Part shown: positions 14,827-23,027 of the stretch, piece after piece
Layout: each line of letters begins with the position of its first letter
Position numbering within the stretch: the first letter of the stretch is position 1
NCBI GenBank assembly: GCA_035353815.1
Contig: DAOQAG010000007.1
Span: 55,022-119,021, forward strand
Direction of reading: 5' to 3'
DNA length: 64,000 nt
Origin: JAKPUX01 sp035353815
GTDB lineage: Bacteria; Zhuqueibacterota; Zhuqueibacteria; Residuimicrobiales; Residuimicrobiaceae
Translations under genes and position numbers: made by a program
Notes under the pieces: generated by a model
Told to the model about the DNA's origin: nothing
Database searches by the model: none
Seen by the model: the letters and a program-made list of their open reading frames with translations, nothing else

Positions 14827-15397
14827 GATCAAAATGGAGATGTTTTACACCCTCGTGGAACTTTTTGCGGTAGGTGCGCTGTATCTCTTCGAGCGTGGCC
14901 GCGCTGGTGGCGTAGCTCTCCTTGCCGGTGTCGACGATCCACTCCAGGGAGTCCGGTTCCGCCCGGTCGATGTAGAGAATGCCGTTGAGGTGATCAATCT
15001 CGTGCTGCAGCACGCGGGCGAAATGTCCCCGGGCCTGGATCTCGATCTTTTCGCCTGCGGGGGTTTCGGCCTTGACGATGATCTTGATAGGACGGGCCAC
15101 CTGTGACTGAAGTCCGGGCAAGCTGAGGCAACCCTCGATGTCCTTCTCCATTTTCTCGCTGTAGGCGATAATCTCAGGATTGGCCAGCACATACAGCTTC
15201 TTATGATCGATATCCCGGGCGACAAGAATCTGCTTGCGCACGTCGACCTGGGTAGCCGCCAGACCGACGCCATCGAGGGCTTCCATGGTAGCGATCATAT
15301 CCTCGACGAAGGTCTCCGACAACTCGCCGGGTCGGACGCGTTCAGCGCGCACACGCAGGGTCGGATGGCCATATTTGATAACGGTTAACACAGGCAT
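14813..15397 (-). CDS. def: Peptide deformylase
   Basis: The 194-residue enzyme removes the formyl group from nascent proteins. All three motifs are intact: GVGLAATQ (residues 43-50), EGCLSLPG with the metal Cys90, and QHEIDHLNG with His132, Glu133 and His136. The end of the protein (residues after about 165) is longer than in minimal deformylases. The gene follows lipA by 3 bp and is the last of a long leftward gene train. Its stop codon lies inside the repeat that borders the assembly gap, so the last four codons (PRLS) are part of the repeated unit. Confidence 0.96.
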   Translation of the reverse strand: MPVLTVIKYGHPTLRVRAERVRPGELSETFVEDMIATMEALDGVGLAATQVDVRKQILVARDIDHKKLYVLANPEIIAYSEKMEKDIEGCLSLPGLQSQVARPIKIIVKAETPAGEKIEIQARGHFARVLQHEIDHLNGILYIDRAEPDSLEWIVDTGKESYATSAATLEEIQRTYRKKFHEGVKHLHFDPRLS

Positions 15398-15400
15398 ATA

Positions 15401-16273
15401 TCAACCTTTGTCTTGAGAGGGTGTGGATTGCCGGTCCGCATGGTAGGAGCTGCGGACCAGCGGAGCGGATTCGACATGCATAAAGCCCATTCTCATCGCC
15501 GTCTGCTGCAAGTCGCGGAATTCGCCGGGATCGACAAAGCGGCTGACCGGCAGGTGGCGGCGTGAGGGCGGCAGATACTGTCCGAGCGTCAGGATCTGAC
15601 AGTCGACGCCGCGCAAATCCGCCAGGGTGGCGAGGAGCTCGGCGCGGCTCTCACCGAGGCCAAGCATCAGCCCGGATTTGGTCAGGGCGCCGGCCTGGCG
15701 GGCCGCGGCGAGCAGGTCCAGAGAGCGTTGATAGAGGGCCTGCGGTCGGACACGTGGATAGAGTGCGGCGACGGTTTCGATGTTGTGGTTGAGGATGTCC
15801 GGACCGGCAGCGAGCACCCTCGCCAGGGCTGCGGCCGACCCGGAAAAATCGGGGATGAGCACCTCAATGCGGCACCCCGGCGCAGCAGCACGGATGGCGG
15901 TGATGGTATCCGCAAAATGTCCGGCACCGCCGTCGCCGAGGTCATCACGGGTGACCGAGGTGACCACGGCATGGCGCAATCCGAGCTCCTGAACAGCGGC
16001 GGCGACGCGCCGCGGCTCATCGGAGTCGGGAGGCTGCACACGGCCGTGAGGGACGGCGCAAAAGCCGCAGTTGCGGGAGCAAACGTCGCCGAGGATCATA
16101 AAGGTTGCGGTCTTGCGGCCCCAGCACTCGCCAATATTGGGACAGCGTGCGCTCTGACAGACCGTGTTCAGATGCTGTCCGGCGACCAGTTCCTTGACCT
16201 GGTAAAAAGAACCCCGCCCGGCAAGGTCAACCTTGAGCCAGTGGGGCCGTCTGGGTTCATTCTTTAAAGGCAT
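15401..16273 (-). CDS. lipA: Lipoyl synthase
   Basis: LipA is a radical-SAM enzyme that inserts two sulfurs into protein-bound octanoyl groups, sacrificing its auxiliary Fe-S cluster. The auxiliary cluster cysteines are C39, C44 and C50 (CQSARCPNIGEC), the SAM cluster cysteines C65, C69 and C72 (CSRNCGFC), and the auxiliary-cluster Ser is in LVRSSYHAD near residue 275. At 290 residues it is full length. I chose the ATG at 16273 (MPLKNEPRRPHW); a TTG 12 codons upstream is possible and neither has a strong ribosome site. It lies between thyX and def, in the same gene train as E2, whose lipoyl domain it would modify. I see no lipB in the window. Confidence 0.96.
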   Translation of the reverse strand: MPLKNEPRRPHWLKVDLAGRGSFYQVKELVAGQHLNTVCQSARCPNIGECWGRKTATFMILGDVCSRNCGFCAVPHGRVQPPDSDEPRRVAAAVQELGLRHAVVTSVTRDDLGDGGAGHFADTITAIRAAAPGCRIEVLIPDFSGSAAALARVLAAGPDILNHNIETVAALYPRVRPQALYQRSLDLLAAARQAGALTKSGLMLGLGESRAELLATLADLRGVDCQILTLGQYLPPSRRHLPVSRFVDPGEFRDLQQTAMRMGFMHVESAPLVRSSYHADRQSTPSQDKG

Positions 16274-16336
16274 TGTACAATATACGAATAATTTTACAAT
16301 AATCGGCAAAAAAGTTCCGTGGGGGCCCGGACTTGC

Positions 16337-17023
16337 CTACTCGCCCCATTTTTCACCGTGGACCTGGAATTTGATAAACGCGGCGCGGGTCCAGGGCATT
16401 TTTTCCGCAAAGATGTCCGAAATGGCATCGGCGTAGAGACGGATTTCCTCCTGGGCGTGCTCATCACTGCGCAGCGCGAGAAAATTCATCAGGGCACGGG
16501 CGTTAACCGTCCAATAGAACTGGGTATAGAGTGAGAGCGGCAGGACGATGCGCGCATGTTCTCGGGCGACGCCGCGTTCGAGCAGCTCCTGATAGAGCGC
16601 ATAGGCCTGCTGATAGAATGCGGCAATCTTGCCGCGCAGTTCGGCGTTATCCGCCTCCGGCACCAGGTCGTAGCGGTAATTACGCGCCTTTTGCGTGCGC
16701 AGCCGTTCGGGCAGGCAGAACTCCTCACGCAGGGTGGCATAGCGGCCCGAGATTTCATTGTAACTGGCGATGCGATGGCGGAACCATTGCCGGGCGACAA
16801 ATATCGGGCATTTGATATGGAACTTGAAGACCGAATGCTCAAACGGCGTTTCATGGCGGTTGGCGAGCAGGAAATCGAGCAGTTTATGGTCACGTTCCGG
16901 GTCGGTCGCCTCCTTGCCGAAGGAGACGCGCGCGGCTTGCACCACGGCCATGTCTCCGCCCATGAAATCCATGAGGCGGACAAAGCCCTGGTCCAGCAAG
17001 GGGATTTCACTCAAGGGATCCAA
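16337..17023 (-). CDS. thyX: Flavin-dependent thymidylate synthase
   Basis: ThyX makes dTMP from dUMP using FAD, NADPH and methylene-tetrahydrofolate. The signature RHRIASYNEISGRY at residues 82-95 fits RHRxxSxNxxSGRY exactly, and the C-terminal half has LPLSLYTQFYWTVNARALMNFL with the conserved Arg of the dUMP site. At 228 residues it is a normal ThyX. It follows E2 by 24 bp. No thyA is present in the window; ThyX users often lack a separate dihydrofolate reductase, which cannot be tested here. Confidence 0.96.
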   Translation of the reverse strand: MDPLSEIPLLDQGFVRLMDFMGGDMAVVQAARVSFGKEATDPERDHKLLDFLLANRHETPFEHSVFKFHIKCPIFVARQWFRHRIASYNEISGRYATLREEFCLPERLRTQKARNYRYDLVPEADNAELRGKIAAFYQQAYALYQELLERGVAREHARIVLPLSLYTQFYWTVNARALMNFLALRSDEHAQEEIRLYADAISDIFAEKMPWTRAAFIKFQVHGEKWGE

Positions 17024-17047
17024 ACTCAGGCCTGCCTTTCTCGGGAA

Positions 17048-18556
17048 TCACGCATAGTTTGCGGTTTCGAGCAGCTGGACAATTCGCTGCAGAAAGCGGC
17101 CGGCATACAGCCCGTCGATAAGGCGATGGTCATAGGTCAGACTGAGATACATCATCGAGCGAATGGCAATGGCCTCGTTGATGACCACCGGCCGTTTCTT
17201 GATCGCCCCGGTGCCGAGGATGGCCACCTGCGGCTGATTGATGATCGGCGTCCCCCAGAGATTGCCAAAGGTGCCGATATTGGTGATGGAAAAGGTACCG
17301 CCTTGCACCTCCTCCGGCTTGAGCTGGCGGTTGCGGGCGCGAGTGGCCAGGTCAGAAACCGCGCGGGCGAGGCCCGAGAGATTGAGCCGATCGGCATGGC
17401 GGATGACCGGAACGATGAGCTTGTCTTCGAGGCCGACAGCGATGCCGATATGCACCGATTTCTTGAGGATGATCCGCTCCTGCTCCAGCGAGGCGTTGAT
17501 ATAGGGAAATTCCTTGAGCGCGCGGGCAGCGGCGGCGATGAAAAAGGCGGTATAGGTGAGCGGGACGCCCTCACGCTGTTCAAAGGCCGCCTTTTCTCCC
17601 TCGCGGAAGCGCACCAGAGGGGTCACGTCCACCTCGGCCACGGAGGTGACGTGCGCGGCGGTGTGCTTGCTCATGATCATGTGTTCGGCGATGCGCTTGC
17701 GCACATGGTCCATGGGGATGATTTCCTGGTCGGACTCGACGCTTGTGGCGGCACCTGTCGGGGCTGTTGCCGGCGCCGGCGGGGACGACCCCGCGGCGGG
17801 TGCCGCAGCCGGCACGGACACCTCCGATGAAGTCAGGGCGGACGGGGCTGCCGCCGGCCATGGCGCAGCCTCAGCCGGCAGCGGCGAACCGGCAGGAACA
17901 GTTGCAGCGGCAGCGGCAGGCGTACCGCGGCGGGCAAGATAGTCGAGGATATCCTGTTTGGTGATGCGCTGGTTCTCACCATGACCCTGGATGTGTTCCA
18001 CCTCAGCCGCGCCAAGCCCGTATTCCCGGGCGATCTTTTTGACCACGGGAGAGAGGAAGCGGCGGGCGCCCTCCTCCGCAAGCGGAGCGGCCGGTGCGAG
18101 CGGCCCGGGCCCGGCGAGAGGAGCGGCTTGAGCTGCGGGAGCCGCTTGAGCTTGCGCTGCGCCCCCCGCAAGCGGGGCGGACGGAGCGGCGGGCGCCACC
18201 CCGGGAACCGGCACGGCATGAGCGTCCGGCGCAGCGGCAGCAAAGGGTGCCGCTTGGGCCGCAGAAGCAGCGCCGGAAAGCGGCGCAGGTCCTGAGGCTG
18301 GGGCTGCGGCACTGGTTTCGCCGACCGCGATGCGGGCGATCGGTGTGTTGACGGCCACAGTCGTGCCTTCCGCCGCGAGAATCTCAACGAGGTGGCCTGT
18401 GGCGGGAGCGGGGATCTCGGAGTCGACCTTGTCGGTGCTGATTTCCAGGATCATCTCGTCCTTTTGCACCCGGTCACCGGCGCGCTTGAGCCATTTGACG
18501 ATGGTGCCTTCGACGATGCTCTCCCCCATCTGGGGCATAATCATCTCGATATTCAT
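17048..18556 (-). CDS. Dihydrolipoamide acyltransferase (E2) of a 2-oxo acid dehydrogenase complex
   Basis: This 502-residue E2 has one lipoyl domain (lipoyl Lys43 in STDKVDSE), a long Ala/Pro linker (about 80-160), a peripheral-subunit-binding domain (RFLSPVVKKIAREYGL), a second Ala/Pro linker (about 210-270) and the catalytic domain ending in DHRLIDG (His477, Asp481). It transfers the acyl group from lipoate to CoA and forms the core to which E1 and E3 bind. Both linkers are visibly repetitive at the DNA level. It is the only E2 near two sets of E1 genes, so it may serve both. Sequence type is nearer branched-chain/pyruvate E2 than succinyltransferase, but substrate is not certain. Confidence 0.93.
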   Translation of the reverse strand: MNIEMIMPQMGESIVEGTIVKWLKRAGDRVQKDEMILEISTDKVDSEIPAPATGHLVEILAAEGTTVAVNTPIARIAVGETSAAAPASGPAPLSGAASAAQAAPFAAAAPDAHAVPVPGVAPAAPSAPLAGGAAQAQAAPAAQAAPLAGPGPLAPAAPLAEEGARRFLSPVVKKIAREYGLGAAEVEHIQGHGENQRITKQDILDYLARRGTPAAAAATVPAGSPLPAEAAPWPAAAPSALTSSEVSVPAAAPAAGSSPPAPATAPTGAATSVESDQEIIPMDHVRKRIAEHMIMSKHTAAHVTSVAEVDVTPLVRFREGEKAAFEQREGVPLTYTAFFIAAAARALKEFPYINASLEQERIILKKSVHIGIAVGLEDKLIVPVIRHADRLNLSGLARAVSDLATRARNRQLKPEEVQGGTFSITNIGTFGNLWGTPIINQPQVAILGTGAIKKRPVVINEAIAIRSMMYLSLTYDHRLIDGLYAGRFLQRIVQLLETANYA

Positions 18557-18582
18557 AATAGATCCTTTCGATCGAGCCGGGT

Positions 18583-18831
18583 TCAGCTGATGTCATAGGA
18601 TAAGGCGCGGTCCATATCCAGCTGATTGTTGATCTCTTCCAGCTGGATTTCCAGCGCGCGTTTGTGCTGCATCTCCTGGGCCGCGAGCCGGTTGAACATC
18701 TCCACCTCATGGGGCGTGCGGGCGCATTGCCGGGCGCCAATATAAAAGGCATACGCCTCCTCCTCACGGTGAATGGCCACCAGGAGGATCTCCCGCATCG
18801 AATTGAGGTTTTCTTTTTCAACTTCAGTCAT
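18583..18831 (-). CDS. Mini ferritin-like protein
   Basis: An 82-residue, all-helical protein with two helices bearing rubrerythrin-type iron ligands: LVAIHREEEAYAFYIGA (helix 1) and FNRLAAQEMQHKRALEIQ (helix 2, ExxH). That is half of a four-helix ferritin fold, so a dimer would be needed to make a di-iron site. It sits between E1-beta (17 bp) and E2 (26 bp) on the same strand. Similar short ferritin-like proteins exist as encapsulin cargo and as peroxide or iron handlers; no encapsulin is seen here. Function inferred only. Confidence 0.75.
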   Translation of the reverse strand: MTEVEKENLNSMREILLVAIHREEEAYAFYIGARQCARTPHEVEMFNRLAAQEMQHKRALEIQLEEINNQLDMDRALSYDIS

Positions 18832-18848
18832 GATAGCTCTCCTCGCTG

Positions 18849-19826
18849 TTAAAAACGCGCTACTTCGCGCGCCGCCTGGGCAATTTTTTCGGCGTTCGGC
18901 CGCCAGTACTCTTCCATGACCGGAGCATAGGGGGTTGGGGTATCGAGGCCGGCAACCCGCTTGATGGGCGCATCCAGCAGCTCGAAAGCATGCTCCGAGA
19001 TCAATGCGGCAATCTCACCGCCCATCCCGCACGTGAGATTGGCTTCGTGGACGATCACGACGCGGTTGGTGCGGGCAACCGCCTGCAGAATCGCGTCCAC
19101 ATCCAGGGGCTGCAGGGAGCGCAGATCGAGGATCTCACTCTCGATCCCCTCCGCTGCCAGCTCTGTCGCAGCCTCCAGGGAAGCATGCACCATCGCACCA
19201 TAGGTAATGATGGCCACGGTGTCACCCCGACGCACCGTATTTGCAACACCGAGCGGCACGAGGATCTCGGCGGCGGGATCGATCTCCTCCTTGATGCGGC
19301 GATAAAGAAACTTGTTCTCGAAAAAGAGCACGGGATTGTCGTCGCGCACTGCACTCTTGAGCAATCCCTTGGCATCGCGCGCGGTCGCCGGTGCAACCAC
19401 CTTGAGGCCCGGCTGGTGCACGAACCACGCTTCCGGGTTCTTGGAATGAAAGGCGCCGCCGTGAATGCCGCCGCCGGAAGGGGCACGCACGACCATCGGC
19501 ACTGCCGTGCCATAGCGATAATGGAGGGTCGCGGCGTTGGTGACCAGCTGACTAAAGCCGGAGGTGATAAAATCGGCGAACTGCATCTCGGCGATCGGGC
19601 GCATGCCCGTCAGGGCGGCCCCGACCGCCACGCCGATGATGGCCGCTTCGGATATCGGGGTATCCATGACGCGCTCTTCACCAAACTCTTCGATCAGGCC
19701 CTTGGTGACCTTGAAAGCACCGCCGTAAATGCCGATATCCTCGCCGAGAAGAAAGACGCGGGAGTCGCGCTGCAGCTCCTCGCGCATGGCATCGGTGATG
19801 GCCTGCAAATAGGTGGTTTCAACCAT
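18849..19826 (-). CDS. 2-oxo acid dehydrogenase E1 component, beta subunit
   Basis: The 325-residue protein matches PdhB/AcoB/BkdB: LLGEDIGIYGGAFKVTKGL near the start, ERVMDTPISEAAIIGVAVGAA, MQFADFITSGFSQLVTNAA and the C-terminal transketolase-like domain with TYGAMVHASLEAA. It completes the thiamine diphosphate site with the alpha subunit encoded 15 bp upstream. Pyruvate or acetoin is the likeliest substrate, since FRE-type hydrophobic pocket residues cannot be judged here. It stands downstream of a second, fused E1. Confidence 0.93.
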   Translation of the reverse strand: MVETTYLQAITDAMREELQRDSRVFLLGEDIGIYGGAFKVTKGLIEEFGEERVMDTPISEAAIIGVAVGAALTGMRPIAEMQFADFITSGFSQLVTNAATLHYRYGTAVPMVVRAPSGGGIHGGAFHSKNPEAWFVHQPGLKVVAPATARDAKGLLKSAVRDDNPVLFFENKFLYRRIKEEIDPAAEILVPLGVANTVRRGDTVAIITYGAMVHASLEAATELAAEGIESEILDLRSLQPLDVDAILQAVARTNRVVIVHEANLTCGMGGEIAALISEHAFELLDAPIKRVAGLDTPTPYAPVMEEYWRPNAEKIAQAAREVARF

Positions 19827-19841
19827 GGCAAATCCTTCCGT

Positions 19842-20819
19842 TTATTCGGCGTAGAGGCCTTCTGCGGCCCAATCGGCCTCGGGCAGCGGGCTTTCGAGCG
19901 CGGTGCGGGTGGCTTCCTCGATCTCCTGGGCGATGGCCCCGTCAATGGCCGCCAGCGCCGGCGCATCGAGCACCCCCTCCTTGAGCAGGAGATGTTCGAG
20001 GCGGGCGATGGGATCCTTTTTCTCGTAGGCCTTCATCTGCTTCTTGTCCACATAAAACGCGTCATCATGGGCGGAGTGGCCGACCATGCGGAAACTGAGG
20101 CACTCGATCAGGCTCGGTCCCGCGCCGGCGCGGGCGCGCTCGATGGCTTCCTTGACGGTGGCGTACACCTGGAGGGCATCGGTGCCGTCGATATGGTGAC
20201 CGGGGATGCCGTAGCCGTCGGCGCGGTCGGAGAGATGACGGGCCGAGAAGCCCTTGTGGGTGGGCGTCGAATAGGCGTACTGATTGTTTTCGATCACCAG
20301 GACGAAGGGGGCTTTTTGCACAGCGGCGAAGTTGAGCCCTTCATGGAAATCGCCGATATTGGAGCCCCCCTCGCCGATAAAGTTGAGGGTGACTATAGCG
20401 TGACCCTGCATGCGCATGCCGATAGCCGTGCCGACCGCCACCGGTATCATATGACCGAGATGGCTGACATTGCCGACGATGTTGAGCCGGGGGTCGCTGC
20501 AATGGATGCCGCTGTCCTTGCCCCGCGAGAGGCTGGTGCCGCGACCGAGATACTGCAGCAGGATATTGAGGACGCTCTGGCCCTTGGCCAGATGAGCCCC
20601 GAGGTCGCGATGAATGGGAAAGAGCCAATCCTGCGCTTCCAGTGCCAATCCGGCGCCGACGGTTGTGCCCTCGACGCCGCGGCCGGCATAAACACCGCCG
20701 ACAATGCGCCCCTGCCGGTAGAGGGCGATAATGCGCTCCTCCGTCCGCCGGGTTTTCAGCATGATAGTATAAAGTTTTACTTTAAGTTCAGGCGATATGT
20801 CCGCGTTAATTGCGCACAT
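19842..20819 (-). CDS. 2-oxo acid dehydrogenase E1 component, alpha subunit
   Basis: The 325-residue alpha subunit has the thiamine diphosphate motif in FIGEGGSNIGDFHEGLNFAA ending with VIENNQYAYSTP, plus IVGGVYAGRGVEGTTVGAG and the phosphorylation-loop-like GHSAHDDAFYV. I start it at the ATG at 20819, which has GGAAGG about 9 bases upstream; a longer in-frame reading would overlap the fused E1 and lacks family sequence. With the beta subunit it decarboxylates a 2-oxo acid and acylates lipoate on E2. Gap from the upstream fused E1 is 16 bp. Confidence 0.92.
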   Translation of the reverse strand: MCAINADISPELKVKLYTIMLKTRRTEERIIALYRQGRIVGGVYAGRGVEGTTVGAGLALEAQDWLFPIHRDLGAHLAKGQSVLNILLQYLGRGTSLSRGKDSGIHCSDPRLNIVGNVSHLGHMIPVAVGTAIGMRMQGHAIVTLNFIGEGGSNIGDFHEGLNFAAVQKAPFVLVIENNQYAYSTPTHKGFSARHLSDRADGYGIPGHHIDGTDALQVYATVKEAIERARAGAGPSLIECLSFRMVGHSAHDDAFYVDKKQMKAYEKKDPIARLEHLLLKEGVLDAPALAAIDGAIAQEIEEATRTALESPLPEADWAAEGLYAE

Positions 20820-20835
20820 AGATTTTTCCTTCCAT

Positions 20836-22857
20836 TCAATAGTCGACAAGGGCCCTTGCCGCCTGGACGATGCCGGGGAGCTGCGGCAGCATGACTTCTT
20901 CGAGACCGCTGGCATAGGGTACGGGGGTATCGCGCGCGGCCAGACGCCGCACCGGGGCGTCAAGCTGCTCAAAGGCCGCATCGGCGATGCGTGCGCACAC
21001 CTCGGCACCGAAACCTGCGGTCAGGGTATCCTCATGCAGGACGAGAAGGCGACCGGTTTTGGCGACCGAAGCGATGACCGTCTCCAGGTCCAGAGGCTGG
21101 ATAGTGCGCAGATCGATGATCTCCAACTCGATGCCCTCCTCTGCCAGCTGCGCCGCCGCTTGCTGCGCTTTGTGCACCAGCAGTCCCCAGCTAACGAGGG
21201 TGGCATGCCGCCCTTCCCGGCAGACCCGGGCGAGGCCGAAGGGCAGGCGGAAGCCGGAGCCCGGTTCAGGCGACCTGGCCAGGCTGTGGCGATAGAGTCC
21301 CTTGTGCTCGAGGAAGAGGACCGGGTCTTCAAGATGGATGGCCTCTTTGAGGAGACCTTTGGCGTCCGCGGCGGTGCTCGGATAACAGATATACAGGCCC
21401 GGGATATGGGCGAAGAAGGCTTCGATATTCTGGCTGTGGCACAGGCCGCCGTGGATGTAGCCGCCGACGGGGACGCGGATGACGATCGGGCAGGAAAAGG
21501 CACCGGCGGAGCGCCAGCGCATGGTGGCCACCTCATTGCGCAGCTGCATCATGGCCGTCCAGATATAGTCGCCGAACTGAATCTCGACCACCGGCTTGAA
21601 GCCGCGCAGAGCCAAACCGACGGCGGTGCCGATGATGCTCGATTCCGCCAGGGGGGAATTGAAAACGCGATCCGGGCCGAAGCGCTGTGAGAGTCCCCGG
21701 GTGACGGTGAAAACACCGCCCTTGGGATCGGCGACATCCTGTCCATAGATGATCATGGCGGGATTGGCATCGAGTTCCTCGGCCAGGGCGTGATTCAGGG
21801 CATCGACCATGACCACCGCTGCCCCCGCAGGTGTCTCCTCATCGCCGGGGATGGAGGTCGCACCAGGGCCGGCGTAGAGGTGTTCGCGGAGGCGGGCGGG
21901 ATCCGGATCGGGCGCCGCTGCAGCCTCGAGAGCGCACGCGTCCACCTCCTCTTTGACCTCCTGGCGGAGTGACTCCAGCGCTTGCGGGGTGGCGAGCTTC
22001 TGCTCGATCAGCTGTGCTGCCAAAGCTTGCAGGGGATCGGCAGCCGCCGATTCATCCAGTTCGTCCTGAGTACGGTATTTGCGTTGATCGTCGGAAGAGG
22101 AGTGGGAAAAGAGACGGAGGGTGCGGGCGACGATCAGGCTGGGACCCTGGCCGCGGCGCGCAAGATCAGCGCAGTGGGCGACGGTATCCCGGACCTGGAG
22201 CAAGTCAAGGCCATCGACCTGGTGGCGGTGCAGACTGCGGTAGCCCATGGCCATGTCGTACACCGAGGTTCCCGCCGCCTGCTGAGTGCGGGGCACAGAA
22301 ATGGCATAGGCATTGTCCTGGATGAAAAAGAGCACCGGCAGTTTGTCGCGCGTCGCCCAGTTGATGGCTTCGTAAAAGTCGCCCTGGCTGGTGGTTCCCT
22401 CACCGGCGGAGACATAGACCACCTCGGAGGTGCCCAGTTTATTGCAGCCCATGGCGACGCCGACCGCCTGGAGAAACTGCGTGCCGGTCGGGCTGGACTG
22501 GGAGACGATACGGAGCCGTTGATGGCCATAGTGCTGCGGCATTTGCCGCCCCGCCGAGGAGGGGTCCTCGGCCTTGGCGAGAAAGTTGAGAAGGATTTCT
22601 TTGGGGGTGACACCCCATGAGAGCATGAAGGCGAGGTCGCGGTAGTAAGGAAAGGCCCAATCCACTCCGGGCTGGAGTGCAGAGCCCGCGCCGATCTGGG
22701 CGGCCTCATGGCCGGCGGCGCCGATATGAAAAAAACTCTTGCCCTGGCGCAGCAGGATGAGCATCTTTTCATCCAGCGTGCGGCTGGTGAGCATCAGTCG
22801 CCAGCTTTGTAAAAGATCTATTCGGGGAAGAGCTTTGCCCTGGCTCACGATATACAT
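20836..22857 (-). CDS. Fused alpha-beta E1 component (2-oxoisovalerate dehydrogenase type)
   Basis: This 673-residue protein carries both E1 halves in one chain. The alpha half (about 1-330) has HIGAAGHEAAQIGAGSAL, AFPYYRDLAFML and the thiamine diphosphate motif SAGEGTTSQGDFYEAINWAT followed by IQDNAYAISVP. The beta half (about 350-673) has IIYGQDVADPKGGVFTVTRG, SPLAESSIIGTAVGLALRG and VPVGGYIHGGLCHSQNIEAF. Fused E1s of this kind are known in Bacteroidetes and are usually called branched-chain E1. It differs clearly from the split pair that follows, so the two are not a recent duplication. It follows lpd by 139 bp, the gap that contains an lpd-tail duplicate. Confidence 0.92.
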   Translation of the reverse strand: MYIVSQGKALPRIDLLQSWRLMLTSRTLDEKMLILLRQGKSFFHIGAAGHEAAQIGAGSALQPGVDWAFPYYRDLAFMLSWGVTPKEILLNFLAKAEDPSSAGRQMPQHYGHQRLRIVSQSSPTGTQFLQAVGVAMGCNKLGTSEVVYVSAGEGTTSQGDFYEAINWATRDKLPVLFFIQDNAYAISVPRTQQAAGTSVYDMAMGYRSLHRHQVDGLDLLQVRDTVAHCADLARRGQGPSLIVARTLRLFSHSSSDDQRKYRTQDELDESAAADPLQALAAQLIEQKLATPQALESLRQEVKEEVDACALEAAAAPDPDPARLREHLYAGPGATSIPGDEETPAGAAVVMVDALNHALAEELDANPAMIIYGQDVADPKGGVFTVTRGLSQRFGPDRVFNSPLAESSIIGTAVGLALRGFKPVVEIQFGDYIWTAMMQLRNEVATMRWRSAGAFSCPIVIRVPVGGYIHGGLCHSQNIEAFFAHIPGLYICYPSTAADAKGLLKEAIHLEDPVLFLEHKGLYRHSLARSPEPGSGFRLPFGLARVCREGRHATLVSWGLLVHKAQQAAAQLAEEGIELEIIDLRTIQPLDLETVIASVAKTGRLLVLHEDTLTAGFGAEVCARIADAAFEQLDAPVRRLAARDTPVPYASGLEEVMLPQLPGIVQAARALVDY

Positions 22858-22920
22858 TTCCTTGTGGCAACCCGGTCCGTTTCCGGGGCAAGGCGGCCCC
22901 GGAAGCGCGGTGTGCCGTTT

Positions 22921-23027
22921 CAGTTAGAGATGGATGGCATGGCCATAGGCATCAGGTTGTCCACAGGGACGCCGTCGCGGGCAAATCCGGTATCAACTAG
23001 ATATGAATGGCATGGCCATAGGCATCT
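22921..23027. repeat. Imperfect duplicate of the lpd 3' end
   Basis: Bases 22994-23027 (the end of lpd with its stop) recur at 22921-22954 with four differences, an offset of 73 bp. Read as codons the first copy gives DAYGHAIHI-stop (TAG) and the second DAYGHAIHL-stop (TAA), so one change is silent and one conservative. Sequence outside the 34 bp is unrelated. Confidence 0.85.

Noticed and set aside
14628..14988. Short coding frames across the first N gap
   Set aside because: They cover the def end and the repeat in the wrong strand; no family features.
22858..22920. Riboswitch or T-box ahead of the fused E1 gene
   Set aside because: Too short and without conserved elements; it is within a continuous gene train.
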